Shown: positions 36,936 to 49,127, numbered from the stretch's first letter. The stretch: 64,000 bases of DNA from Hanleya hanleyi (GCA_036873755.1 JAVTVY010019578.1:18162-82161), one strand, 5' to 3'. The notes: a model not told the origin generated them from the letters alone. Translations and numbers: made by a program.

Positions 36936-39900
36936 TAGACAGGTCCCAGCCAAGAAAAAACTTACATTTTTTCCTGTCAAAGTTTTTTCAGTGGTTCCGT
37001 CATCCTTGACTTATGCCCTTTCAATTTAGCTGAGGGGCCACCCTGGATTTGACCTCAAATCCAATATGGCGACCAAAAGCCAAAATGGCGGCCAATACCC
37101 ATAGAAGCTAAAAATTTCCTACTCGAAATTTAATTTTCTAACCACAAACTAGGTCTTTTTCTAGTCCTACATAGGGTATGAATAATTAGTTAAGTTTGGA
37201 ATGATTTGGAATTGGTCTGAAAATTCAATATGGCAGCCAAAATCCAAAATGGCGGCCAATGTCCATTGAATCACACATTTTCCTGCCCTAATATGCAGAG
37301 ATGGACCATCCTTGGCCCGAATGCGTCCTGTGGGGTGTCATCTTGTAGCTCTCGGGGTGTGGATCTCGATTTGAGGGATATCCATGTCATCTGTGACGTC
37401 ATCAGTAAAAGCGTGCATTTTGGGGGTGCGTGGGGGTGTGTTTGGGGTAAAGATGGATCAACCTTGGTCCGAATGCGTCGTGTGGGGTGTCGAGTTGTAG
37501 CTCTCGGGGTGTAGACCATGACTTGAGGTTTTTCCATGTCGTCTGTGACGTCATCGTTGACGTCATCAGTACAAGTTGTAGCGAAAGCGGGAGTTTCGGA
37601 GGTGCATTGGAGTGCATTTGGAGTGTGAAGCTCTCGTGGGTCAGACTGGCTTGTTTTCATTGGAAGTCGCTCCAATCTGCGCATGCGCAGTTGGGGTAGT
37701 AAGTAAAGTGGTCATTTTGGGAGGTGTGTGGGGGTCTGTTGAGTGATGAGGGACCATTCTTCGTCCGAATGCCTCGTGTGATGTGTCAAAGTGAAGCTTC
37801 CGTGGTGTAGACCATGACTAGAGGGGTGTCCCTGTCACCTGTGACATCATTCTTGGCGTCATCAGTAGGAGTAGTAGCCAAAGTGGTAGTTTTGGGGAGT
37901 GAAGTAAGGTGTTTGCGGTAGAGAGGGACCATGTTTGGTCCAAATGACCCGGTGGGGGTGTCCTAGTGAAGCTTTCGTGGGGTAGAGTCAGACTGGCTTG
38001 TTTTTATTGAAAGTCGCGCCAATCTGAACATGCGCAGTTGTGGTGTAGTAAGTAAAGTGGTCATCCTGGAGGTGCGTGGGGATGTGTTTGAGCTATTGAG
38101 GAACCATTCTCGGTCCGAATGCGTCGTGTGAGGTGTCAAAGCAAAGCTTTCATGGTGTGGACCACGACTTGAGGGATATGCGGGTCATCTGTAGCGTCTT
38201 TGCTGACGTCCTCAGTAGGAGTTGTAGCCAAAGTGGATATTTTTGCGGTGTGAAGGAAGATGTTTGGGATAGAAATGGACCATCCGTGGTCCGAAAGTCC
38301 TGCGCGCCTATACGTAGCTCTACGGGTGTAGTCCGTGATAAGTACTATTCTGATTGGTTAGTCCAAAACTAGAGCAACAACAACAACAACATGTAAGATT
38401 ACAGGTCAATCCTTTTATTATCCCCTCCATCACAGCACATCCACGCCAAGGAAACCGCTTTACAATTCACTTATGCTATTGTCCGTTTTGGTTAGGTTTT
38501 TGTTAGGGTTGGGGTTTTGTTAGGGTATGTTTGTTTGGGTCATCGTCGCCGTGTGACCAATAAGGTTAGATGCGACGTTAAACTTCAAACAACCAACCAA
38601 CCAACCGTGTATTCAAAAGTTCATTGTTCTGATCTCAGAATGATGAGGGACACGAGTTAATCCCTATATGTACATATACCACCACACACCACTATGACCA
38701 CCACCACACACCAGTTCTACCACCACCACACACTACCACACACCACCACCGGGCGTTGACGCCCCGGTGGTAGCTCCTATGTGACAGAGCTCTTGGATCG
38801 GAACTCTTGGAGCTCAAAGCTTGTGGAGCTCAAGGCTCGGAAGTGACGCCATCGCACGCATGTACGCGTACTTGTGGTGCATCCGAACCCTGGTGTACCC
38901 TATACCCTAATGGCTATAGGGTACAGGGTGCACCATAGGTACGCACACATGCGTGCGGTGACGTCACTTCCGAGCTCTGAGCTTCACAAGCTTTGAGCTC
39001 CAACAGCTCTGATCCAAGATCTCTGGACATGGGTGCTACCACCACCACCGGGCGTTGATGGTGTCTGTACATATAGGGATTAACTCGTGTCCCTCATAAT
39101 TCTGAGATCAGAAAAATGAACTTCTGAATACACGGACAATAGCATAAGTGAATTGTCAACACCCCCATAGCGGTTCCCTTAGCGTGGATGTGCTGTGATG
39201 GAGGGGATAATAAAAGGATTGACCTGTAGTCTTTGATGTTGTTGCTGTTGTTGTTGTTGGTCTACTTTTGGACTAACCAATCAGAATAGTACTTATCGCG
39301 GACTACACCCGTGGAGCTACGTATAGGCGCGCAGGGCTTCAGGTCTAATTCACAAGGGCGTTGAATCATTGAGCTTGCCGTTGGTGGGTGTTGCTACCAG
39401 ATGACATCTCACACGACGCATTCGGACCATGGATGGTCCATTTCTACCCCAAACACCTTCCTTCACACCCCCAAAATTCCCACTTTGGCTACTATTCCTA
39501 CTGAGGACGTCAGCAATGACGACACAGATGACAGGGACACCCCTCAAGTCATGGTCTACACCACGACATGTACAGCTTCACACGAGGCATTCGGACCGAG
39601 AATGGTCTCTCATCACTCAACAGACCCCCACGCATCTCCCAATTGACCACTTTACTTACTATACCCCAACTGCGCATGCGTAGATTGGCGCGATTTCCAA
39701 TGAAAACAAGCCAGTCTGACCCACGAGAGCTTCACACTAATACCCCACACGGCCCATTTGACCAGAGATGGTCCCTCAATCACTCAACAAACCTCCACGA
39801 ATCCCCAAATTGCCTGCTTTCTATACTACGGCCAGACTGCGCATGCGCAAAATGATGAAAACGGACGATATATTAGTCCAGTCGGATCCCTCTCACTCAC

Positions 39901-40599
39901 TCACTCACTCACTCACTCACTCACTCACCTTCCTTAGTGCGTCCATGCGTTAATACGAGCGTTGCGGACGCCTCGAGGGCGTTGTGCACGCCTCACTCAC
40001 TCAATCACTCACTCACTCACACACAAGCGCGCATACACTTACACTCAAAGGTAACTCTACCAGATAGCTGGATGGAAAAAAAGGCCGTCATCTACTCCAA
40101 ACGCACTCCATTGCATCTCCGAAACCCCACTTTCGCTACTACTCGTACTGATGACGTCACCGATGACGTCACAGATGACATGGAAAAAGTCGTGGTCTAC
40201 ACCCCGAGAGCTACAACATGACAGCCCACACGACACATTCGGACCAAGGATGGTCCATCTCTACATATTAGGGCAGGAAAATGTGTGATTCAATGGACAT
40301 TGGCCGCCATTTTGAATTTTGGCGGCCATATTGGATTTTCGGACCAATTACACATCATTCCAAAATTAACTAATTATTCATACCCTACGTAGGACTAGAC
40401 AAAACCTAGTTTGTGGTTAGAAAATTGAATTTCGAGCAGGAAATTGTGAGCTTCCATGGGTATTGGCCGCCATATTGGATTTGAGGCCAAATCCAGGGTG
40501 GCACCTCAGCTATATCGAAAGGGCATAAGTCAAGGATGACGGAACCACTGAGAAAACTTTGACAGGAAAAAATGTTTTTTCTTGACTGGGACATGTCTA
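36936..40599. repeat. Giant 3.66-kb inverted repeat (foldback element)
   Basis: The left arm starts TAGACAGGTCCCAGCCAAG and the right arm ends CTTGACTGGGACATGTCTA. Arm landmarks appear in mirrored order: 'aaaatggcggccaat', 'ctaaccacaaactaggt', 'catagggtatgaataatta' and 'gatggaccatccttgg'. The centre of symmetry is near 38910 (GTACCCTATA...TATAGGGTAC). Arms are about 1.97 and 1.69 kb; the difference is a 121-bp insertion in the left arm plus copy-number changes in internal ~300-bp repeats that carry gcgcatgcgcag and tgacgtca motifs. A (CTCA)n microsatellite lies at 39892-39945 in the right arm only. TA at both outer edges suggests a TA target duplication. No transposase. Open frames in it are mirrored shadows. 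Confidence 0.88.
38486..38606 (+). mobile_element. SINE-like element S1, copy b, inserted in the left palindrome arm
   Basis: 121 bp (ttttggttaggtttttgtta...aaccaaccaaccaacc) interrupt the sequence GTCCG|GTGTATTC, whose uninterrupted mirror is present in the right arm near 39130. CCG is found at both edges, possibly a 3-bp target duplication. Reverse complement of 29655-29774. Confidence 0.75.
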
Positions 40600-41038
40600 A
40601 TAGTACTTTCTTTCTCAGACTGTTATTAAAGGGGTTTTAACAACAACCTGTTTGCATGTGAAAGGTAACGAAATCCCTTTAGAGCAAACGAAATGATTTC
40701 TCACTGAAGTGGTTACTTCATAGTTTCCACATGATCAGCTGCAATAAAAACACGGCTGAGATACCAAGGCTATGTCGTAATATCCTCGGTACTATATTCT
40801 GAATGTGAGGTTCCGAGGGAGGCTTTCCTGTGGAGTCATATGTTTGCTTTTTAATCGTCAGACTTCGTTATCTTTTGCCACCTCTTACACATTACACCAA
40901 TATTTACACCTTACTCCAATATTTCGTACAGATCATCTTAATATGATCCAAACTCGACAGTATTGATGCAATCATACAGTCAGAAAATAAAATAACGCGA
41001 ATATAATCTTAAATCGGAATAAACAACTGTAAACTTAC

Positions 41039-41180
41039 CTTGAGATGATCTGTATTCCTCAGTCTTCCAAGTGAAGTCACAGTAGAGTCTCCAACTGAAT
41101 GCGTGAAAACATTCAAAGTTGTCAATATATCTCTACCTCGTCAAGCAAGACTAATTGATAGCAACACCTGATTATATGCA
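41039..41180 (-). promoter_or_regulatory. Putative first exon 2a and donor, EF-hand gene 2
   Basis: Minus-strand exon end CAGATCATCTCAAG|GTAAGTTT with the donor after 41039. The preceding ~110 bp ('atgttttcacgcattcagtt') match exon 2b. The left end of the exon is not visible. Confidence 0.4.
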
Positions 41181-41489
41181 TGAATTCATCCAGGTCAAGG
41201 GTTCGATTTTTTGCCTTCTTTATGTCCAGAATCGTAATAGATTAACTTGCCACTATATATTATTGTTTCTGTATTTTTATTTTGACATTTGATGGTCTAA
41301 TAAATGCATCATAGAGATAGATAATTTCCATAAATTCCATATCGATTTGAGTGAGCTGTGCAGTTAATTGCGCCTACATGCGAGCTATCCTGTAGAATAA
41401 AGGCTTCTCGTGTGAGATATGCAGGTCGTACATACGTCATACATTCAAGTTGAGGAGTTAATTTATTTACAAGCGAATCCCAAACACAG

Positions 41490-41800
41490 GGTAAATAGCC
41501 TTTAATGGGAGCTACATTCAGAGTGGAAATATTCTATTGATATCAGCAACAGTTACCCCAAAGTATTTCATGGTAACAGCTTCCATCGTTATCTTCAACA
41601 CTTGATTAAAATCTGTTCTGAAAACTCAAAAATGCTCAGCGCTTGACAGTTTTCAGAAAACAAATGTTCTGCGCAAGTAAGAACATTTATCTTGTAATTT
41701 CTTCGATTACAGAAATGCTGTACATCCAGAGAACATCAATTATACTTTGAATACGGGAAATACATATTGACGTCATCGAGCAGCAACGTTGAGGGTAACT
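41490..41800 (-). repeat. Diverged homologue of block D (upstream of EF-hand gene 3)
   Basis: 'attgatatcagcaacagttacc', 'cttccatcgttatcttcaacac' and 'ctcaaaaatgctcag' match 50045-50170 in order, with moderate divergence. It lies between the two putative first exons of EF-hand gene 2, so the upstream regions of genes 2 and 3 are paralogous. Confidence 0.55.
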
Positions 41801-42068
41801 AATATCTTTATATAGGTCTTGTGGAAACGTAAACAAATATTTGTCATTTATAGAAACGCTTTACTTCGTTTGGAAAAATTCTCAAAAAATTCTAGTCTAT
41901 ATTGATTTGATTTCAAGATTTTTAGAAGCCATTTTTGCTCTAAACTTTTTTTACAGCACTAGCAAGCAATATATTTCGAACTCGGCTCCATTAATGCAAT
42001 TCTGCAACAAGATAATCAAATAACACGAGAATGAGTTTTAAGCGAAATCAACGAAACTATATTCTTAC

Positions 42069-42200
42069 CTTGAGATGTTCTCTTGTTCTCACGGTCCATG
42101 CAAAATCGCCTTGGGTTGAATGCATGAAAACAATCAGACCAGTAAATGTATCTGTAACTCCTTGGGCAAGATTAATTTACAAACATGCCGTATTGTATGC
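42069..42200 (-). promoter_or_regulatory. Putative first exon 2b and donor, EF-hand gene 2
   Basis: Minus-strand exon end GAGAACATCTCAAG|GTAAGAAT, a near-copy of exon 2a about 1.03 kb away. The conservation is strongest at the donor and the 'gcattcaa' block. Either an alternative promoter or a duplicated first exon. Confidence 0.4.
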
Positions 42201-42973
42201 ATGACTTCATCCGTGGCAAGAGTTTGCCTTGTGTATGAAATTTAATGCTTCGGGTCACATAGGTGACACAATTTACCACACAGTTTTTCCTATATTGTTT
42301 GTTCGTTGAACCAAGCGTATCATTTATCTATGTCAGCGTACAGCCCGTCCTCGGACAGCTTAAGCGTAAATACAGACATCACGGAATGTAGACATATGCG
42401 GGGGTTGTCAAGATGTGGATTTTTTTATCCATTTATGATCCACTTTCCTTTTTCGAATATTATAAAAAAAAATCCTCAACCAGAATCTCTCCCAGCAGCC
42501 CCCTCCTCTCGTCTGAACTAATCACAGACCCTTTTCAAGCCCACAGATTGACCGACACATTTTATGATATTGATCATTGCATGTTCCCAGCTGAATTTTC
42601 CTTTTGGTCTTGCTTCGATCGCCCCAATCCCATAGCTATCCTGTCTAAGTTTCACGGCCTTCCAAAAAAAGGGGGAAAAATTGTTTGACTCCAATTTGGC
42701 GTTTGGCGTTAATTGCTTTTTTTCGGTCACGCCATTGAGGTTTCCGGACAAAGCACCATGATCTCCTTACCAAAGCTGTGATTGTTTGCCAGATAAGCTC
42801 CCCAAATGAGTCCCCAATGGACATGTCCTGTTTAGTACTTTCTTTTGGTTCCATATCACTTGAGCCAAAGCAAGTATCCTGAGAAATGGTCACGGCATTT
42901 CACACAAAACAAAACGGCGCGCAATTCGGTGCCAGGTGCTCTGTTCGAAATTTTTCATACTGTTAGGTTACCC

Positions 42974-43673
42974 CACAGGCTCTCAAAACAAGAGTTGGTG
43001 GGTGGACGGTATTATGGTGTAGTGTCGAAATATGGGGTCTCTATATATAATCCCATGCTTTGCTATAAAATATACCAGCAGTGAAACGCACTTTTGAAAC
43101 GAGAAATAAACGGTTTAAAACGAAACAAAATACATCAGCATATTCCACAATTGTCACTCTATATATTCCCGTCGTCAAATTGATAAATTTGTGCAAATGT
43201 ATATATTTGCCTTGCGATTCAAGATCCAATCTAACTGTCCACCCATCCCGACACAGTCAGACGATGGTCCGCTTCTTTCTCAATTCTGACTGGTCAGCTG
43301 ACCAGTGTGTGACCTCTCTTGCCGGAGGCGTGTTGCGACTGGCCAATCAGAATTGAGAAAGAAGCGGGCCATCATCTCGCTGTGCCGGGTTGAATGGACA
43401 GTTAGGTTGGATTTTGAATCGCCCAGCAAAGGTATAAAATGGCACAATTTACTAATTTGACGACGAGAATATATAGAGTGACAATTGTAGAATATGATGA
43501 TGTATTTTGTTTGGTGGTAAACCGTTTATTTCTCGTTTCACCCAAAGTACGTTTCACACCTAGGTGTATTTTTATATAAAACCAGCGGTTATATATAGAG
43601 ACCCCATATTTCGACCCTTCACCGCAATACCACCGTCCACATCCCCCCAAAGCTCTTGTTTTGCGGGCCTGTG
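42974..43673. repeat. 700-bp foldback inverted repeat
   Basis: 'cacaggctctcaaaacaagag' at the left pairs with 'ctcttgttttgcgggcctgtg' at the right. 'tcgaaatatggggtctctat' near 43026 pairs with its complement near 43595, and 'gcttctttctcaattctga' near 43271 with its complement near 43345. The centre is near 43323. No transposase is present. It is probably a non-autonomous foldback transposon. Confidence 0.8.
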
Positions 43674-44356
43674 CTTACCCATAGTGACCTCAATACCATC
43701 CTGACGAAGTTTCAGGACATTACGGATCAAAATTTCGGCCGTACGCTCCAGAAAAAATAACAGTTACCGTTACTTAAATGATGGTGAGGTAGAATACTAT
43801 AAGTGAGTGAATATGATTTAACGTCGCTGTCAACACTATTTCAGTCATGTCACCACGTTTGGTCCATATTCCTTTTTCTACACCCGGAAACCACACAGGC
43901 AGAGTCATATTCCTTTCAACACCCGTATCCGACGGGTGGAGTCCTATTCCTTTTCGCACCCGGAAACCCCACGGGTGGCGCCAGTTAATAACGCCTTATG
44001 AGAAGCTCTCTGGGGATGAAGCGGAGCTTGTCAGTATAATACTTATTTATGTATATTTGATTTGATCTGCGAGGATTTAATGGACGCATTATAGAAAGAT
44101 ATAAATTGACAGAATTTCTTGATAATATTTCGTTTTTATTCTTACTCTGCCAAACGAACTACGGTTTAAGAAAAAAGCTTCCAAATCTTTTTTATTGTAG
44201 TTTTATGTTTTCTTTTTATTTCTTTATTAAGAACATTATCGTATATAACGTTACAGTATTTGATAACAAGCTACCAGATCGATAGTATGCCCAATAGTAA
44301 AAACACAGTTTTTCAATAAGCGGGTACCCAGCTGCGACAGAAAACGGTAACAAGAA
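43674..44356. other. Non-coding DNA
   Basis: A short pair of diverged repeats ('attcctttt...cacccggaaacc') lies at about 43870-43975. Nothing else was recognised. Confidence 0.4.
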
Positions 44357-44560
44357 TTCGGGCATTCAATGCTCAGCCATCGTCCATTGAAGAATTTCAG
44401 AGTCCATAATCCAAAGACCTATTCCATATTCAACATAGCACCAAATACAAAAAATAGTATACATTAACATAGATTAGTTTCTGTCAAGAGAGAAGCGGTC
44501 AACGGTTTTCACTGATGCCGGCAAGCATAATGATTTTTCAAAAATATCAAACTGCCAGCC
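44357..44560 (+). repeat. Dispersed repeat family R1, copy e
   Basis: R1 landmarks from 'gggcattcaatgctcagcc' to 'caaaaatatcaaa'; the right third is missing. Confidence 0.55.
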
Positions 44561-45960
44561 GAGGACTGCCACTCGTTACACAACTAAGGGTTACTTCCCT
44601 TCTGCATGTATACCCCATTGCAGATAAGTGTGAAAATAAGTATAGAAATACAGTGACGTATTATTTTTATCATGGCATGGTGTGACGATCAGAAAGCAGA
44701 ATAGGCCGATGCTGAAATTGAAATATGTTACGGGGGTGGGAGAAGTGGGGGAGTAACTCACGACAATTTGGAATTTCGGAAAAATCAGTGCGTGACTGGT
44801 GACACGCTTAAGGATAGCTATCCAGTTAGAGGGTCAAAATTGGTCATTTTTGTTTTATTTCTTCATTCAAATATTCACTATTTTGTATAACATTTGGTGA
44901 AAAAATGAAATCAAAATTCTAACTAAAAGTGCTTCCATATTAGGATTAAAAATTTAGTTTCTGAGGCACTGAAAAAATTAAACACATTGGTGGTCCGATA
45001 TCCAGCTGGGGAGAGATTAACCTTTCACGCGACTGTCTATTGTAAGTCGTTTATAGCTGCTTGAGTGTGTATTGTATTGTTATTTGACACTCAGACACCC
45101 GCCGTGATCAGCACAGGTGTGAACATTTCTCTGCTGAACAAGTTTTAGCAAGTTTTAAAATATTAATTGGATTTTATACCACCTTGATGCGTAAACTTAG
45201 TGTAATAGTTATCAAAAATAAACAGGATTTCGAGTAGGTCCGATAAGATAGATACAAAATGTATTTGACAATAAAATTCAAGCAAAAAATTTGGATTAAT
45301 ATTTCAGATGTATAGCCGAACACATTTTGCCCGATTTCTAGCCTTTCATTTTTCTTACAAAATTTAAAGGTTTATTTCTCGAAAAGTATCCGTGCTAGGC
45401 TTTTGAAATTTGGCATGTTTGTTACTTATAAGGTGATTTAGTAAACATCTCACTTTTTGTAAGTTCGGCTTAGTTATTTAATTATTCAACTTCTAAGATA
45501 AATGTTCGTAAAGACAAAACCAGGCAAAAAAAAAACAAAAACAATAGATAAAGTTTAATAGTTTGAGTTGTCGTCTATCAAGGTGTACCATCAAAGTTGA
45601 AACAAGATCAACAGTTTTCCTGAAATTACAATTTAAAAATGGACGCTGTTGTTTTCATTTGATTTTTTTGGTTTTGAAATTGGAAATTGTCTAAACAATA
45701 GCAGTGTCGGTTATACAAATTATATAGTTGGAATCCCTACGATGTATGCTTTCATAAAATATATAGTTTATTATGGTTATCTTGTATATTTATTGGTACA
45801 GAAGACAAATTGTCACGGGGGTGCAAAAACTGCCTCTAACGGGACAACTATCCTTAATGCGACTGGAGTATGCAGAACCAAAATGGAGACAGGGTGGGTC
45901 ATTCACCACCAAAGCGTATACACCCGAAATTTTACCCCCGGTCATCCATGTCAACCAATC
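44561..45960. other. AT-rich DNA, possibly upstream LINE remnant at the right end
   Basis: No domain was recognised up to about 45960. The open frames at 45649-46002 lead into the LINE fragment but show no RT motifs. Confidence 0.35.
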
Positions 45961-45994
45961 TACGACAGTGCTCAATTATTCGATCTGACATCAC

Positions 45995-46976
45995 TTAAAT
46001 AGGCAAGCACGATATTGTAAACAGTGCAGTCAACAAGTCGACGAAGATGAATATCATTTCATCTTTAATTGTCCGAAATACCATAAACTGCGGACACAAC
46101 TCACTACTACATGTATATTGAACAAAATTTGTCCGTATATCGATAGTTTGAGTAAGTCTTCTCAAATGCGAATGGTACTGGGGAACAAGTCTAAGAGACT
46201 GTTGATCCACAGGGCCAGGTATTTGATCAAATGTGAAACCTTAACCCTACCTGGCCTGGGGGGGGGCCATTATGGCCCCCCCTACCAAACTTTCTGCACC
46301 ATCTCCGGAACGGCAAAAAATGAAGAGCTGAAACTCCGTGACTTTATAGTTTATCTTATTGGGGTCATTTTGAGCCTATTTGCATAACCCCGCGAGCAGA
46401 GGATCATGGGTAAATCCAAGATGGCGGCCACGTGGGTACCAGAAAAGTGATGTTTTTGTCAAATTTCTTCAAATTTCTGCTTTTCCTCAATGAAAAGTGG
46501 GCAAAAAATATTTTATTTCATATCACATTAATATTTGCTAATTTTTCGTACAGTTTTTGTGGAGAAATTGCAAAAATAAAAAATTCGGAAAATCTGACCG
46601 AAAAATCGACCAAAAATGCCGTTTTTGAAAATGACGTCACTGTGACGTCATCAAAGCGCCCATCTTGGATTTTTTTACCTTTTTTGGTAGAGCTTGACCC
46701 AGGGGTATAGTGTAATAAGTTTCAGCCCCCTAGCTCAAGGGGTAGGAAAAATAATTAGGGGGGGCCATTTCGGCCCCCCCCCAGGCCTGGACAGGTCCCA
46801 AAAAGCCCAGGCCAGATAGGGTTAATATTACAGTGGATGTCCGTTTCCCAGTACCGGTACCATAAACACAATTGGTTTAGTGATGTTCTTTTAATGTTCA
46901 TTTATGTGTGTTGACGGATTGCCGGTCTGCGAAGGCTGTTTATCTTGGTCAATAAATTTTCTCTTATCTTATCCTA
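45995..46976 (+). pseudogene. LINE 3' end fragment split by a MITE
   Basis: Coding from about 46000: RYCKQCSQQVDEDEYHFIFNC is a C-x2-C-x9-H-x4-C knuckle, as at 6045-6450. The frame reaches 46240, is interrupted by the TTAA MITE, and resumes at 46826 in the same frame to a TGA near 46919. The 3' UTR ends with AATAAA and TCTTATCTTATCC at about 46953-46976. Same LINE family as the 6-kb minus-strand fragment; the RT domain is absent. Confidence 0.7.
46241..46825 (+). mobile_element. piggyBac-like TTAA MITE, full copy inside a LINE
   Basis: TTAACCCTACCTGGCCTGG to CCAGGCCAGATAGGGTTAA, 585 bp including both TTAA copies and both subterminal G/C hairpins. About 95% identical by eye to 11044-11627. 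The flanking LINE coding sequence is contiguous once the element and one TTAA are removed, so this is a clean TTAA insertion. Confidence 0.9.
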
Positions 46977-48060
46977 TGTAACACGACATCGAGTTAATTG
47001 CCAACGGACGGTCCGCAGTACAGGTCAGTACGGTGTGACGTCCTTTATGTAACCCGTGACACCAAATTAAAGCCACTCATGCAACAAAGAGTTTTAATTT
47101 GGTGTATTTCATGAGATTAAAAGAGGGATCACACTTCATCAGGATTCAATTGTGAATCTATGAGTACAATATATAACTCGACAACAATCATCTATCAATC
47201 ATGGCAATGAGAAAAGCAGATAATTGTATTTAATCAGATATTTCAGGGTGTCAGTATTTATCTATGTTTATATCAGCTTGAAAGAAATCGAGTTCGAAAA
47301 AAACATTTCACTTGGTAAACTAAAAACTGAATCTTGGGAAAATCTACTGTGGATGACAGAGCATACCATTCGAATGTGCATGGTCCGGTCCATATCGATC
47401 TGTCGAGATTTTATTTGACTGGATTCGCGCAGATTAGAGCATCCTTGAATTTTTTTTAGCAGAATGCAAACAAAAATTCTCACAATCCCCAATATATGTG
47501 ACAAATCTTTTCACAAGATAGTAAGCATTGTAAAGGCCCTACTCATCCGACGAACCCCCCCCCCCCGTCCACTCACATCCATTGAATTGAAGTACAGCTT
47601 CTAGATTATTTTCATTTGAATTGGCGATTTACAACTACCGGTACCGTACTGACATTGTGAAACAGGGATCCAAGGTCTGATAGCATTTCCATAAAATAGA
47701 GTCTGAGGTTAGCAAATTCTCCTCGCATCAATATTATTAATGAATATATCCAGGGGCATGAGTGTGTTCCTGTGTGCGTGAGAAGATGGGGGAGGGGGGG
47801 GGGGGGTCGGTGTATCCCATTACGATATTACGATGGTGAACGACTAACTAACAAAAAAACTAAAAAAACAAACAAAATAAATAAAAACTACAATATATGA
47901 AAAAATAAAAAAAATATATATGTAGCAATCATCGGCCGGGCATTTTTTTTTTTCATTTTTTTTTTAAGAATTCTGTGTGGGTACATTTTTATCATGTGGG
48001 AGCTCTCGGCCACCGTATACATGCATAGAAACAACGTCAAAACGAATACATTGTTGTATT
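46977..48060. other. Non-coding DNA with homopolymer tracts
   Basis: C run near 47558, G run near 47792 and poly-T near 47945. No gene recognised. Confidence 0.4.
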
Positions 48061-48067
48061 GATATAT

Positions 48068-48073
48068 TTTATT
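48068..48073 (-). terminator. Polyadenylation signal of EF-hand gene 3
   Basis: AATAAA in the context TTTTAATAAAATATATC, about 515 nt after the stop. Conserved with 34125-34130. Confidence 0.6.
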
Positions 48074-48584
48074 AAAACATCCCACCACATAGTGTAATAG
48101 ATGAAAGTGTAGTAAAAGACGCGCGAAGTACCAGTATATTTAAGCTGTGTGCGTCATTATCATGATTATTTGAGTAATGTTATGGTTTGGATTTAATTCC
48201 ATTCAGACAATCCGATGTGCCCTTTTCCCAAAAAGCATCAATTTCCAGAGATACGTTTTTCACACAGGAGATACCATTTTGTCGTGCTTGAGTCAATTCA
48301 TTAGGGTATAAAAGTTTTCTGCGTAGAGTAACTGTTCTTTCCTTGCTTGAGTTCAAACCTCGGTGTTTGCCTTGTATCAAGTAAAGATCAAATTAAAACA
48401 AATCCTAGCATCAATGATACAGTAAACTTAACAGTGCAGTTCCAGGTGTATAAATAAAATTTCGTCTTCCACCGCAACAAAATATCTAGTTTTCGGACTT
48501 ACATATTCATTAGTATTCGTCAAAGACTTGTTTAGCTTGAATGGACCATTGGTTTGGACAGTGAATTGATCTCTCAGATTTATT

Positions 48585-49127
48585 TTACATGAAGTCGAAC
48601 AGAAATGCGTATCCGACAACAGGGTCATTGCATGTGAAGTAATTCACTATGGCAACTAGGACTTCTCCCTGAGTAAGATTACCATCCCCATCAATATCAA
48701 GCTGTTTGAAAACGTTTGTGACTGTTTCTTTGTTTTTGACATTGAAACTGCTGTACCAGTGCTGAAACTCGTCCTCGGACATCATGCCATCATCGTTTCG
48801 ATCGAAAATACTGAAGAGGATATTGGCGAAAGTCATTACGCCATGTCTGTACTTTGCGAAATTACTTTCGTATAGCGTTTTCCGAGCTTTGACGTAGGTA
48901 TCTTCGTCAATTTTGCCGTCCTTTGCCAAAGGTTCGAACACCGGCCATAATATCTGTGTAATCATTTGCTGCATCTTAGTTCCATGCTTGTCCCCAGCTT
49001 CGTATGTGTGTAGGATGACCTGGCCAATTTGATCAAAATCTTCCCGTGTTAGGACGCCATCCTTGTTGACGTCAAAGAAATGGAATATCTTCCTGAATTT
49101 GTCTTCTAAATATTTGCTGCAGGCCAT
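48585..49127 (-). CDS. EF-hand calcium-binding protein 3 (SCP-type)
   Basis: Intact 180-residue protein beginning MACSKYLEDKFRKIF. EF-hand 1 is DVNKDGVLTRED (residues 19-30), EF-hand 3 is DRNDDGMMSEDE (109-120) and EF-hand 4 is DIDGDGNLTQGE (144-155); EF-hand 2 is degenerate. It ends NDPVVGYAFLFDFM. An open frame extends 29 codons further upstream to 49214, but the start is placed at 49127 because a 3' splice site (cttttttccag) lies 7 nt before it, exactly as in both paralogues. It is closest to protein 2, with shared 3' UTR sequence, pointing to a segmental duplication of both. No homologue of the gene 2 first exon was found; a CAG|GTAATA donor near 49821 and a GAG|GTAATA donor near 50485 are weak candidates. 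Confidence 0.88.
   Translation of the reverse strand: MACSKYLEDKFRKIFHFFDVNKDGVLTREDFDQIGQVILHTYEAGDKHGTKMQQMITQILWPVFEPLAKDGKIDEDTYVKARKTLYESNFAKYRHGVMTFANILFSIFDRNDDGMMSEDEFQHWYSSFNVKNKETVTNVFKQLDIDGDGNLTQGEVLVAIVNYFTCNDPVVGYAFLFDFM

Noticed and set aside
37230..40221. Several 60-137-codon frames
   Set aside because: They occur as mirrored pairs in the two arms of the giant palindrome and contain low-complexity Ser/Thr/His stretches.
36936..40599. Giant palindrome as a centromere or replication origin
   Set aside because: Nothing in the sequence supports this; terminal TA and mirrored arms fit a foldback element better.
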